A DNA stretch of 64,000 nt from Deinococcales bacterium (GCA_025359505.1 JANYHH010000057.1:92894-156893); one strand, 5' to 3'; numbered from the stretch's first letter, positions 34,800 to 43,670 are shown. Notes: generated by a model not told the origin, from the letters alone. Program-made: numbers and translations.

Positions 34800-35834
34800 T
34801 CAGTGCTGAGCTGTGATCCGCAGTTGAGGCGCGTGGTCGTTGCCTTTGAATCCCGCATGGACTTTCTCGTAGCCGATCTGACTGAACGGACAGACCGCCA
34901 AGCAAACGCCGCAGCCGTTGTGTTCGGTGAAGTAATCACGGCAACTGGCGTGATCGATGCTTTGATAACCGCCATCGCCCCGAGGTCGTGGTTGGTTGTA
35001 AATCGCATCGACCGGGCATTTACGCACGCACTTGTTGCACATCGCGCAAAAATCACGCACCCACAAATGCTCGTTCGTTTCTCCTCGAGCCTCGAGCGTG
35101 GGTAGATTCGTGATGTTGGTGTAAATCGTGTTCAGCCGCAGGCGAGCACCCTCGCCGGGTGAGATCAGCAGTCCGTGATAACCAATCGCGCCAAGTCCCG
35201 CGAGTTCGGCCAAATGCACGTAATCGGTCAGCCCGCCGAGCGCCGTTCCGGGGTATGCGGCGAAGCCGTTTTTACGCAGGTGATGCGCGAGCCGATTTGA
35301 GATCGTGGACATGCGTTTGTAACCCTCCATGACCTCGAGCTGGCATTCAAAACTTGGCGCGGTGCTGATCGGTTCCTTGTCCATTTCGACGGTGAAGACA
35401 ATCGCGTACTCGCCGGGAATGCCTTTGCCTTGAAAGATCGCGTTGGGCGGAACTTTGATGTAGGCGATGTCTTTGGCTCCGGCGGCTCGGGCCATTGCCT
35501 CAAGGTCGGCGATGAACTTTGGATCGGCTTGGCTGCTCGAGGCTTTGAACTCGCGGTCGTACATTCGTGATCCGAGGACCATGTTCGCCAAGAGTGGTAG
35601 GAATTTGGGGATCACCTGAAGCAATTGCCGTCCGGTCAGATTACGCATTGAGACTTTTTCTTTCGGTAGGTTGGTGGCGAACGGCGTGCGCGGTTTGGAT
35701 TCTGGGGCGGGCCGGATCAAGTTTTTCAGGTTGAAGATGTGCTGGTCAGTCCAGTTCAAGAGGATGTCGAGCGACGGCGCAGCTTTCGATGTGCTGTTTT
35801 TGGGCAGTGGACTTTTCAGCGATTCTTGAGACAT
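34800..35834 (-). CDS. Reductive-dehalogenase/epoxyqueuosine-reductase-like 2x[4Fe-4S] protein
   Basis: 344 residues from ATG at 35834 (AAAGGAG upstream). The C-terminal ferredoxin motifs are complete: Cys263, 266, 269, 273 and Cys298, 308, 311, 315. The middle domain (FAAYPGTALGGLTDYVHLAELAGLGAIGYHGLLISPGEGARLRLNTIYT) resembles the cobalamin-binding nitroreductase-like fold of RdhA and QueG. No Tat signal is present, so unlike respiratory RdhA it is cytoplasmic. Too short for the self-sufficient catabolic RdhA-reductase fusions. Its pairing with a hydroxylase suggests reductive removal of a halogen or another group from an aromatic compound; that is inference. Confidence 0.75.
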   Translation of the reverse strand: MSQESLKSPLPKNSTSKAAPSLDILLNWTDQHIFNLKNLIRPAPESKPRTPFATNLPKEKVSMRNLTGRQLLQVIPKFLPLLANMVLGSRMYDREFKASSSQADPKFIADLEAMARAAGAKDIAYIKVPPNAIFQGKGIPGEYAIVFTVEMDKEPISTAPSFECQLEVMEGYKRMSTISNRLAHHLRKNGFAAYPGTALGGLTDYVHLAELAGLGAIGYHGLLISPGEGARLRLNTIYTNITNLPTLEARGETNEHLWVRDFCAMCNKCVRKCPVDAIYNQPRPRGDGGYQSIDHASCRDYFTEHNGCGVCLAVCPFSQIGYEKVHAGFKGNDHAPQLRITAQH

Positions 35835-35957
35835 GGGTTCTCCTTTGGCTATCTTGTGCAGCCCGCGCATCTCGAGTGCCGGTAACTCCTCAGCGCAACG
35901 GTCTGACTTGCGAACGTCCAACCCGCGAGTTCGTTGAGTCTCGAGCAAGCGCAAGGT

Positions 35958-36401
35958 TCAGGTGCGAGTTGATTGGAGGCGATTGGGGAACGCCGTTTCT
36001 GTGAGTCTCTTTGTTGAAATGGACATTGGGATTAAAATCGGTGATAACCAGAAGCGCCCGATGCCAACGAAAGCCACCAGCAGCGTCACGACCGCTGTGG
36101 CAACTGTTTGCTTACCCTCACCGTGCCGTGCGTGACTGACCGCAGCGCCGATCATGATGATGACCAATCCCAATGCTGCCACTGGGCTTAGCAGGGGCAT
36201 GACTCGAGTCCACGCGGGCAAAATCAATCCCAGTCCCCCGAGTATCTCGAGCGTGCCGATGAATTTGAGGAAGGGCAGGCTGTAGCCCATATTTTTGACG
36301 ACGCTTTCCTGAACGGCTGCGGGTGGGTTGAACATGGCGATGCCGTGAAAGACGAACAGAACGGCCATCAAGCCTTGAATGATCCAGATCAGGGTGTCCA
36401 T
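35958..36401 (-). CDS. DoxX family membrane protein
   Basis: 147 residues from ATG at 36401 (AAGGAG upstream). Four hydrophobic helices with the DoxX pattern: GLMAVLFVFHGIAMF, MGYSLPFLKFIGTLEILGGLGLILPAW and VAALGLVIIMIGAAVSHARHGE. DoxX-like proteins are small integral membrane proteins, often linked to thiol or quinone redox. First gene of the operon and the one nearest the TetR operator. Confidence 0.85.
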   Translation of the reverse strand: MDTLIWIIQGLMAVLFVFHGIAMFNPPAAVQESVVKNMGYSLPFLKFIGTLEILGGLGLILPAWTRVMPLLSPVAALGLVIIMIGAAVSHARHGEGKQTVATAVVTLLVAFVGIGRFWLSPILIPMSISTKRLTETAFPNRLQSTRT

Positions 36402-36471
36402 AGTGGCTCCTTGCTGAGAGAAGACGGGTCTTTTTAGAACCTCGGCGCACGGCTCGAGATCACGATATGTA

Positions 36472-36487
36472 TAGCAAGCACTTGCTA
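36472..36487. promoter_or_regulatory. Palindromic operator, probable TetR site
   Basis: TAGCAAG-CA-CTTGCTA, a 16-base inverted repeat directly downstream of the -10 box of the doxX promoter, so a bound repressor would cover the transcription start. It lies between doxX and the divergent tetR gene. Confidence 0.75.
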
Positions 36488-36516
36488 ACAATACTAATGA
36501 TAGTGCAGACTGTCAA
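36488..36516 (-). promoter_or_regulatory. Promoter of the doxX operon
   Basis: On the minus strand TTGACA (36516-36511), 17 bases, TATTGT (36493-36488), immediately followed by the 16-base palindrome. Confidence 0.75.
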
Positions 36517-36603
36517 TAGGGTTTAGCATTAGACGTTAGCGGCACAACCCAATACCGACCAGATCCAGCGCAACCATGTCAAGCTGAATCAAGGAGTCCA
36601 CTC

Positions 36604-37158
36604 ATGCCCGCAGCCATCAATGAACAAATTATTTTTGACGCCGCGCTCAAAGTCGTGACTGAGCGCGGCTACATCGGTGCGACCACCAAACTGATCGCCG
36701 AAGAAGCCGGAATCGGCGAGGTCACACTTTTTCGGCGTTTTGGTAACAAAGACGCCCTCATTCTGGCGGCCATGAAGCAGGAGGCCGCGAAAATTGACAC
36801 CGCCGCGAGTGTCTACAGCGGTGAACTCGAGGCAGACTTGAATCGCATTGCCAGCGCCTACCAAATGTTACTCAACGCTCGAGCACCCCTGATAATGACG
36901 TTCTACACGGAAATCAAACGACACACCGAACTGAGAATAGTCCTCGAGTACCCGCAGCGCATCATTCAAAAAATTTTGGTGATGCTCAGCCGCTACCAGA
37001 CTGAAGGCAAACTGATTAAAAAAGAGCCGATGCACCAACTCGCGGAATTGTTCGGGCCGATCATGATGCTGACGCTTTTCGAGACTGTCTATCAGGGGGA
37101 AGCGCCGCTAGACATCACCAAACACATCGAAAATTTCCTAAAAGCCAACCATTTATAG
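36604..37158 (+). CDS. TetR family transcriptional regulator
   Basis: 184 residues. N-terminal helix-turn-helix: IIFDAALKVVTERGYIGATTKLIAEEAGIGEVTLFRRFGNKDAL is the TetR DNA-binding domain, followed by an all-helical ligand domain. AAGGAG precedes the ATG. It is divergent from the doxX operon, and the palindrome at 36472 in the shared gap is its likely operator. The ligand is probably the aromatic compound handled by that operon. Confidence 0.92.
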   Translation: MPAAINEQIIFDAALKVVTERGYIGATTKLIAEEAGIGEVTLFRRFGNKDALILAAMKQEAAKIDTAASVYSGELEADLNRIASAYQMLLNARAPLIMTFYTEIKRHTELRIVLEYPQRIIQKILVMLSRYQTEGKLIKKEPMHQLAELFGPIMMLTLFETVYQGEAPLDITKHIENFLKANHL

Positions 37159-37253
37159 CTGCTGTTCTTGTTGAGCACAAGCCAAATGCCGCTCGAGGAC
37201 GCATGATTCGCCTCGAGCCACGGAGGGCTGAAAGTTCTCGAGGCTCATGGCAT

Positions 37254-37285
37254 AAAAAACCCGCGTCTCGAGGTGAGGACGCGGG
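37254..37285 (-). terminator. Intrinsic terminator after the small basic protein gene
   Basis: On the minus strand CCCGCGTC, a ten-base loop containing CTCGAG, GACGCGGG and then TTTTTT. The stop codon of the gene at 37304 lies 19 bases upstream. Confidence 0.85.
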
Positions 37286-37303
37286 TGGTCAAACGTGCTG
37301 ATT

Positions 37304-37525
37304 TTAGGACTTACTCGACAATGCCCGACCGGGCTTCCAAGCGCCGCTGAAAACCACATCCTTGCCCTTGCCGATGCGCTCAAAATCTTGCGAGGGCTGC
37401 GCTGGCGTTGCGACCTGCTTGCCGCGCACGGTTTTCGCGGCTTTGGAACCCGCACGTTTCGTGGCGAAGCGAGCCGATAAGGTCAGTTCCGAGGCGGTGC
37501 TGGTTTTGTGTTCGACTTTGGACAT
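37304..37525 (-). CDS. Small basic hypothetical protein
   Basis: 73 residues, rich in Lys, Arg, Ser and Thr (MSKVEHKTSTASELTLSARF; RAGSKAAKTVRGKQVATPAQ). No family recognised. That it is a real gene is supported by a G-rich Shine-Dalgarno (AAGGGGG, about 11 bases upstream) and by a dedicated intrinsic terminator just after the stop. The charge suggests nucleic-acid binding, but there is no motif to support that. Confidence 0.6.
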   Translation of the reverse strand: MSKVEHKTSTASELTLSARFATKRAGSKAAKTVRGKQVATPAQPSQDFERIGKGKDVVFSGAWKPGRALSSKS

Positions 37526-37546
37526 CTGGGTTCTACCCCCTTAGCA

Positions 37547-38200
37547 TCACTGTACAACACTCTTCGCAGCTCGAGGGTCGCTCAGGGAACGTTTTGTGCT
37601 GTGGCGCGTGATGCCGACGCCACAGCCTCGCAATGCCCGCTCGAAGGGCTTGCGGATGTGACTGAACTCTTCTGGAAGCCAGTACAAGCCCTGCTCTGCG
37701 CCGAGCGCCGCTTGCTCTGCCCACTCCGCTGCGAAGGCGTCCGCCATCCACTGCTCGAGCAGCCGGGCGAAGAGTTCGTGCGTGCGGCGATAGTACAGGC
37801 TTTTGCCGTCAAAACGCTCCAAGCGTCCCATCGCTGGGCTAGCCGTGACGTGGGCTTGCCACTCGAGCTGGTGATCCGAATGCCACGTCGCGTCGCTGCG
37901 GGCGTCCAATGCGTGCATCACCTCGTGAATGGTCGTCAGGCTTGGGTGCAACGCCGATAAGCACACGCGGATCACGCCCAGCTTCGGATCGAACGATCCC
38001 TGAGCGCCTTGCGGCAGGTAACGCGCGGGCACGATCACAACGGGCGTTGGCGCTCGAGGATTCAGGGTCAGGCGCATCGCTAGTTGCTCCAGCGCATCCC
38101 TGACGCGTTCGTGCGTCGTGAAGCCAGCCGGACGCTCGAGTTCGACGATCGGAAAAGCGACCCGCCAGCGCTCCGCGTTGAGCTGTTGAGAGTTCGTCAC
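37547..38200 (-). CDS. Putative zincin-like metallopeptidase domain protein
   Basis: 217 residues. TTIHEVMHALDARSDATWHSDH contains an HExxH motif with a further His/Asp region, as in zincins, and conserved-looking aromatic segments follow (ESLYY-like KSLYYRRTHELFARLLEQWM). No signal peptide. The ATG overlaps the stop of the upstream gene (ATGA). Peptidase activity is inferred only from HExxH. Confidence 0.6.
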   Translation of the reverse strand: MTNSQQLNAERWRVAFPIVELERPAGFTTHERVRDALEQLAMRLTLNPRAPTPVVIVPARYLPQGAQGSFDPKLGVIRVCLSALHPSLTTIHEVMHALDARSDATWHSDHQLEWQAHVTASPAMGRLERFDGKSLYYRRTHELFARLLEQWMADAFAAEWAEQAALGAEQGLYWLPEEFSHIRKPFERALRGCGVGITRHSTKRSLSDPRAAKSVVQ

Positions 38201-38691
38201 TTGGGCGCGTCGCGTTTGAGCCTGAACCCCAGTTCCACGCTGCTGACGTTCTCACGCTTGATGCTGCCCTTGACGATCCCAAATTGCAGGTTGCCGTCGC
38301 TCGAGGCGGTGAAAGAAAGCGTCACCGAGCCGCGATCAAAGCCGAAATCCTCGACGCCCCTTGCCGCTTCGCTGACCGCAATGTCAATCGCTTCGGAAGC
38401 TCGCAGTAGGGATTCCTCGAGTTGCACAGCCGCGAATTTCTGGACACCTTCCTCAAGCGCTTGCTCGGTGAACTCGAGGTTCAAGGTTTGCACCAGCGTG
38501 TCCGTCTGTGACGCGCCAAGCAGCACGAGGCTCGATTTCAGCCCAGCGCCCGCGACCTCCTGCAACGACAGTTTCAACGTGATGCTGAAGCGATCCACGC
38601 TGACCAGCAGCGTCTCACTCGAGTTGAGCTGCGCGACAACGGCTTTGAGTTGCGTGACGAGGGCGTGAATGTCCGTGGCGAGATTGGGCAT
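38197..38691 (-). CDS. Hypothetical protein
   Basis: 164 residues, no family recognised. Beta-rich and Val/Leu/Ser-rich (LLVSVDRFSITLKLSLQEVAG, GSVTLSFTASSDGNLQFGIVKGSI). A strong Shine-Dalgarno AGGAGG precedes the ATG at 38691. It is coupled to the putative metallopeptidase by a four-base overlap, so the pair may form a complex. Confidence 0.6.
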   Translation of the reverse strand: MPNLATDIHALVTQLKAVVAQLNSSETLLVSVDRFSITLKLSLQEVAGAGLKSSLVLLGASQTDTLVQTLNLEFTEQALEEGVQKFAAVQLEESLLRASEAIDIAVSEAARGVEDFGFDRGSVTLSFTASSDGNLQFGIVKGSIKRENVSSVELGFRLKRDAPK

Positions 38692-38737
38692 GACCCTCCT
38701 AAAACAGCGTCAGAGACGGGTTAGCTCGAGGTAAAAG

Positions 38738-38775
38738 AAACTCGAGGCGAAGAGCGTTTTCTTCACCTCGAGTTT
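38738..38775. repeat. Inverted repeat made of two CTCGAG copies
   Basis: AAACTCGAGG and CCTCGAGTTT face each other across 18 bases, with an inner GAAG/CTTC pair extending the stem. It lies upstream of the 38691 gene, where the RNA leader would fold into a hairpin. Confidence 0.6.
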
Positions 38776-38886
38776 AGCGCGTTGTTGGCTGTTGTAGCTC
38801 GCGGAAAGTTCACGCGCAGACCGTTTGGTTGGGCTTCACTGTGCAGCTCGAGATAGATCACGTTTTTGATGTGTGGCTGCGCGGTG

Positions 38887-38915
38887 GTAGGGGCGAGCGG
38901 CTGAAAAGCCCCTAC
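38887..38915. repeat. GTAGGGGC palindromic repeat, imperfect
   Basis: GTAGGGGC and GCCCCTAC separated by 13 bases. A member of the dispersed palindrome family; it lies between ilvC and the 38691 gene. Confidence 0.55.
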
Positions 38916-38962
38916 GGGTCGTGTCGCACACGTTCGACAGATCTTAGGCTCGAGTCTTTGGC

Positions 38963-40060
<1,098 letters not shown>

Positions 40061-40076
40061 CTAACAATTTTGCAGT

Positions 40077-40457
40077 TTAGCTTGGAAGCCGTGCGAGGCA
40101 AAACTTCTCGATTGCTCGAGCCGCCAGTGCGACAGCCTGCGCTTGTTCCACGGTCGGTTCCGAGTAATTGTCTGGATACCGGGAGCGTCCCCCAACGAAG
40201 GTCAGTAAACGCGCAGCTTCCATTTCAAAACTCTCGTCGGAAATCGAGGAATCAACCAGCGTCAGCAGCGTTCTCACGTCGTGAGAGCGGGTCGGATCAA
40301 TTCCGCGCTCGATGAGAACTGCTTTTAAGAACTTTTCGCTGCTTTGCTGAAAGCAGTAACAGGCGTTCGTCGGAAACTCCTCGAGCAGTTTCATCCCTGC
40401 GGCGAAATCGTTTTGTGCGTAGCTGATCCAACGCCGCCAATCGCTCGAGTCAGGCAT
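40077..40457 (-). CDS. HEPN domain protein, likely toxin of an MNT-HEPN pair
   Basis: 126 residues from ATG at 40457, overlapping the MNT gene end by eight bases. WISYAQNDFAAGMKLL, CYCFQQSSEKFLKAVLIERGI, TRSHDVRTLLTLV and SRYPDNYSEPT are standard HEPN (PF05168) blocks. MNT-HEPN pairs are toxin-antitoxin modules in which HEPN is an RNase or nucleotide-modified partner. The RxxxxxxH spacing here is not the textbook Rx4-6H, so RNase activity is uncertain. Confidence 0.85.
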   Translation of the reverse strand: MPDSSDWRRWISYAQNDFAAGMKLLEEFPTNACYCFQQSSEKFLKAVLIERGIDPTRSHDVRTLLTLVDSSISDESFEMEAARLLTFVGGRSRYPDNYSEPTVEQAQAVALAARAIEKFCLARLPS

Positions 40458-40782
40458 ACAGCACTCGTCCTTCGAGCGCCACGATACGCGCAAACAACGT
40501 TTCACCGCGTGCGTAGACGCTTTCGGGCAAGGTCAGAATATCGAACGGGATATTCGCAGGAACTGTTCTGTACGCGGCCAAACCAGCCTGCATCCAATCC
40601 GCTTCATCCGGCAGAACCAGCAGCAAATCCACGTCGCTGTCCTCGCGGGCGTCTCCCCGAGCGCGACTGCCGAACAGAATCACCTGCGTAGCGCCGCTGG
40701 CGATGGCGGCTCGAGCGGCGATCTCGCGCAGGTCGAGCTTGTGCGGGTCAGGCGTGTGCGGCTCGAGCGCATCGGTGGTCAT
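40450..40782 (-). CDS. MNT-type nucleotidyltransferase (antitoxin partner of HEPN)
   Basis: 110 residues from ATG at 40782. The minimal nucleotidyltransferase motif GSRARGDAREDSDVDLLLVL has the GSxxxG-x-DxD metal site. In MNT-HEPN modules such proteins transfer AMP to the HEPN toxin and silence it. Its ATG overlaps the stop of the GNAT gene upstream (ATGA) and its end overlaps the HEPN start. Confidence 0.88.
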   Translation of the reverse strand: MTTDALEPHTPDPHKLDLREIAARAAIASGATQVILFGSRARGDAREDSDVDLLLVLPDEADWMQAGLAAYRTVPANIPFDILTLPESVYARGETLFARIVALEGRVLYA

Positions 40783-41331
40783 GACCCGTCCATTGTACGC
40801 GCTGAATGATCGCTGAGGATTTCGTACCAAATCTCGCTTTCATAAACACCTGCCTTCAACCACGAGTCGCGCATCGTTCCAATCAACGTCATGCTAGATT
40901 TTTGCATCACGTGCCCGGATGCAGGATTGCGGACGAAGTGACGCGCCACCACTCGGTGTAATCCCAACCTCGAGAATCCGGCGTCAATCACCGCTCGGGC
41001 AGCTTCAGTCATGAAGCCTTGATTCCAATATGGAGCGCCGAGCCAGTAGCCCATTTCAGCGCCGCTGTGACGGTTCAAAATCAGGCTGATGCAGCCCATT
41101 AACTCGTTCGTCTCGAGCTTCGCAATCGCCCACGTGTATGACTCTTTTTTTGGATGCGCTCGAGCCATGCGTCGCAATCCAAGTTTCAGCCACCCCGTCG
41201 GAGTACGGGTGCGGAATGTTCGCGGTGGTGTCCGCGACCCTCGAGTCGCCCGCGAGCTGCTGCACCGTGGGCGCATCCTCGAGCGTAAACGGGCGCAATC
41301 GCAAACGCGCCGTCTCGAGTTGAGGAATCAC
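40779..41331 (-). pseudogene. GNAT acetyltransferase (RimJ/RimL type) interrupted by a +1 shift in an A7 run
   Basis: From ATG at 41331 the first 62 codons are a normal RimJ-like start ([20 protein letters not shown]). The matching C-terminal two thirds ([56 protein letters not shown]) continue one base out of frame. The switch falls in seven consecutive A residues of the minus strand (41151-41145). Removing one A gives a full 183-residue GNAT. It may be a sequencing error, a true mutation, or expressed by polymerase slippage. ATGA overlaps at both ends tie it to the neighbouring genes. Confidence 0.75.
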
Positions 41332-41909
41332 GGGTTGACCTGCGATTGCTCGAGCATCGCTTCAGAACGTTCCGGGCGATCAACGCGCAGCGCCGCGTAA
41401 TACATCACGTCCTCTGGCACGCCGTGCTTCAAATAGTACCCGCGCAGCAAGCCTTCTGGCTGCATCCCAAGCTTCTCGAGGATTCGTCCGCTGGCGGGGT
41501 TGCGCGGGAAGTGACTCGCTTGAATGCGCTGCAAACCCAGCGTCTCGAAGCCAAACGTCACCACGGCTCGAGCCGCCTCGGTGATGTAGCCGTTGCCTCG
41601 GTGGGCTGCGCCGCACCAATAGCCCAGCTCAGCGCGATTGTGACGGACTTCGGTGGTGATGCCGCACTCGCCAATCACCTCGAGCGAATCGCGCAGGCGA
41701 AGCGCGAAGCTGTAACCCGTGCCCAATTGCGTGGACTCGAGATACCGTGCGATTCGCTGATGTGCCCAGCCAACTGGTTGCGGGTGCAAAAACGTTCCCG
41801 TATTGGCAGCGATCTCCGGGTCGTCGGACAGATGTGCGAAGGTTGGTGCATCAGCCAGCGTCCACGGGCGCAGGTGAAGTCGCGCCGTCTCGAGGATCGG
41901 AATGCTCAC
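41328..41909 (-). CDS. GNAT acetyltransferase, RimJ/RimL type
   Basis: 193 residues from GTG at 41909, overlapping the upstream stop (GTGA). [63 protein letters not shown] and [24 protein letters not shown] are the acetyl-CoA-binding GNAT blocks. It is a tandem paralogue of the frameshifted GNAT that follows. Targets are usually ribosomal-protein or other N-terminal amines; here unknown. Confidence 0.9.
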   Translation of the reverse strand: MSIPILETARLHLRPWTLADAPTFAHLSDDPEIAANTGTFLHPQPVGWAHQRIARYLESTQLGTGYSFALRLRDSLEVIGECGITTEVRHNRAELGYWCGAAHRGNGYITEAARAVVTFGFETLGLQRIQASHFPRNPASGRILEKLGMQPEGLLRGYYLKHGVPEDVMYYAALRVDRPERSEAMLEQSQVNP

Positions 41910-42259
41910 GCCGTCACCGTGTGAATCGCTGTCTCGAGGTACTTTGTAACTTTGCGCGTCAACAGCTCTACCAATTCGGGTTGCATGAACTCGTAATCGT
42001 CTGGAATTCCGAGCACGATGATTCGTTTCTGCGCCAGCAACTGCCCGAACATCTGACCCAACCGCTTCTTGTGGCGCGACTCCATCACGAAAATCAGCTC
42101 GGCCCACTCAACATCGTCGCTCGAGACTGGGCTGTCCGCATCGCGCTCAGTGCCCGCCGATCTGACCTCGAGTCCCGGCGTGCCGAAGAACACGCGCTCG
42201 GCGGTTGGACTACGCAAGCGGTTCCTCGAGCAGATAAAAAGCGCGTTCAGCGAGGTCAC
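41906..42259 (-). CDS. Small protein-tyrosine-phosphatase-like protein
   Basis: 117 residues. FICSRNRLRSPTAE carries the CX5R(S/T) loop of low-molecular-weight tyrosine phosphatases (Cys10, Arg16) at the N-terminus, in the form found in the short COG4551-type group. The protein lacks the DPY general-acid loop of classical enzymes, but IPDDYEFM could serve. The start overlaps the AbrB-like gene stop (ATGA). Confidence 0.8.
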   Translation of the reverse strand: MTSLNALFICSRNRLRSPTAERVFFGTPGLEVRSAGTERDADSPVSSDDVEWAELIFVMESRHKKRLGQMFGQLLAQKRIIVLGIPDDYEFMQPELVELLTRKVTKYLETAIHTVTA

Positions 42260-42534
42260 TCATCGTCCTGACGGGTTGTTCGCACCGCGCTGACCGCATC
42301 GCCAGCGGTTTCATTATGTAAAGCGCTGACATCGAACTGCTCGAGGATCGCCGCAATCGTTTCGGATGGCTTGGGTCGTTTCACGCGCAGCTCGAGGACA
42401 TTGCCCGCCTCGAGTCGAAACTCGATTTTGTCACCGGGCTGCAAACCCAAGGCATCGCGCATGACGGCGGGAATGGTGATTTGATATTTTAAGTTGATCG
42501 TGCCTTCGTTGGTTTTGGATTGTTGCATCATCAC
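42256..42534 (-). CDS. AbrB/MazE-type DNA-binding protein
   Basis: 92 residues with a SpoVT-AbrB domain (LKYQITIPAVMRDALGLQPGDKIEFRLEAG) at residues 14-55. Such proteins are antitoxins or autorepressors. It is the first gene of a run of six overlapping genes that ends in an MNT-HEPN pair, so it is a plausible regulator of that run. No MazF-like partner lies next to it. Confidence 0.85.
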   Translation of the reverse strand: MMMQQSKTNEGTINLKYQITIPAVMRDALGLQPGDKIEFRLEAGNVLELRVKRPKPSETIAAILEQFDVSALHNETAGDAVSAVRTTRQDDE

Positions 42535-42599
42535 CTCAGCGAAAAGCTTGGCACAGAGCGACGAACGTCAAGCAAGCTGTCTGGACGAAACATCAACCT

Positions 42600-42821
42600 T
42601 CATCCACCTTGATAAACCTTTTGTTGCGCCGCGCCCAACATCGCCCGCTCGAGGTCGTGCGAATGAAGCGAAATCGCCGCCGTGTCCGCCAGCACGCTCG
42701 CCTCGAGCGATTCGGATGCACCTTCGGTCTTGGCGTTTTGCAGCGCGGCGATGTGCTCGAGTAAGTCTGTGGCGTCGTGTTTCAGGGTCTCGAGCAGTTG
42801 ATTTTGGGTGGCTGGGTTCAT
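42600..42821 (-). CDS. Small hypothetical protein
   Basis: 73 residues from ATG at 42821 with a good AAGGAG about seven bases upstream. Sequence is helical and acidic (MNPATQNQLLETLKHDATDL, SLEASVLADTAAISLHSHDLER). No family recognised. It lies 21 bases after the HicB stop; it is not a HicA toxin (no double-stranded-RNA-binding GSHxxY pattern). Confidence 0.6.
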   Translation of the reverse strand: MNPATQNQLLETLKHDATDLLEHIAALQNAKTEGASESLEASVLADTAAISLHSHDLERAMLGAAQQKVYQGG

Positions 42822-42841
42822 AAAAGCTCCTTTTGGATTGT

Positions 42842-43057
42842 TCACGCGTAGGACAGCTTGCCCCTCGGTATCGGGATTTCGCGCCCCAGACTTTGCGCCG
42901 TCTCGAGCCACTCTTGAATGACGATGAGAGCGTTTTTGACAGCTTCTTGGTGCGTTGCACCGTCCGCCATACAACCTGCGAGTTCCGGCAATTCCACGAG
43001 AAAGGCTTGATCGGTCTCGCTCCAGTACAACACCATCCGATATTTTGCGTCGGTCAC
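42842..43057 (-). CDS. HicB family protein, no HicA partner seen
   Basis: 71 residues. YRMVLYWSETDQAFLVELPELAGCMADGATHQEAVKNALIVIQEW is the HicB partial RNase-H fold. No C-terminal DNA-binding domain is present. The start is GTG at 43057 (or ATG at 43036). HicB is normally an antitoxin next to HicA; neither flanking gene resembles HicA, so this is a solitary HicB. Confidence 0.8.
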   Translation of the reverse strand: MTDAKYRMVLYWSETDQAFLVELPELAGCMADGATHQEAVKNALIVIQEWLETAQSLGREIPIPRGKLSYA

Positions 43058-43115
43058 GGCTATTTGTTTCTCGAGTGCTGCTGAGATTCGATGGCGAGGT
43101 TACGGAATGTGTGCA

Positions 43116-43670
43116 TCAATCGGCAGCCATGCCCGCCAGTGGATGCTCGAGCGCACTGCTGCTGCCTTCGTACACCTGACTGGCAATGTCGGCGTTGCTG
43201 CCGCGTGACAATGCGACGCGACCCGTTCGCATGGTTTCGATGATCCCAAACGGGCGCATCTGCTCGATGAACGCGGTGATTTTGCCCTCGTCGCCCGTGA
43301 CCTCAAAAACGTAGCTTTGCGAGCCGACATCGACGTTGCGAGCGCGGAAATCCTCGGCGATCATCCGCACCTCGAGCCGCGTTTCTGGCGTGATTTTGAC
43401 TTTTAAGAGCACCAGCTCGCGGTCGACGAACTTTTCAACCGCGTGATTGACGACCCTGATGACATCTTCTAGTTTCTCTAATTGCCGCTGAATCTGATTC
43501 GCCATTTCCGCTGGTGCATCGGCGATGAAGGTCATGCGTGAGATACCGCGCTGCTCGGTCGCGCCGACGCTCAGCGAATCAATGTTGTACCCGCGCCGCG
43601 CAAACAGACTAGTGACCCTTGTCAGCACGCGGGGTTCGTCGCGCAGGAAGGCGCTGAAAATGTGCTTCAC
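43116..43670 (-). CDS. ilvN: Acetolactate synthase small (regulatory) subunit
   Basis: 184 residues, two ACT-like domains that give valine feedback to the catalytic subunit: FSAFLRDEPRVLTRVTSLFARRGYNIDSLSVG, and RELVLLKVKITPETRLEVRMIAEDFRARNVDV. GTG start overlaps the ilvB stop (GTGA), fixing equal synthesis of both subunits. Confidence 0.95.
   Translation of the reverse strand: MKHIFSAFLRDEPRVLTRVTSLFARRGYNIDSLSVGATEQRGISRMTFIADAPAEMANQIQRQLEKLEDVIRVVNHAVEKFVDRELVLLKVKITPETRLEVRMIAEDFRARNVDVGSQSYVFEVTGDEGKITAFIEQMRPFGIIETMRTGRVALSRGSNADIASQVYEGSSSALEHPLAGMAAD

Noticed and set aside
42600..42821. HicA toxin partner for HicB
   Set aside because: The encoded 73-residue protein is acidic and helical and lacks the HicA catalytic His and dsRNA-binding pattern.
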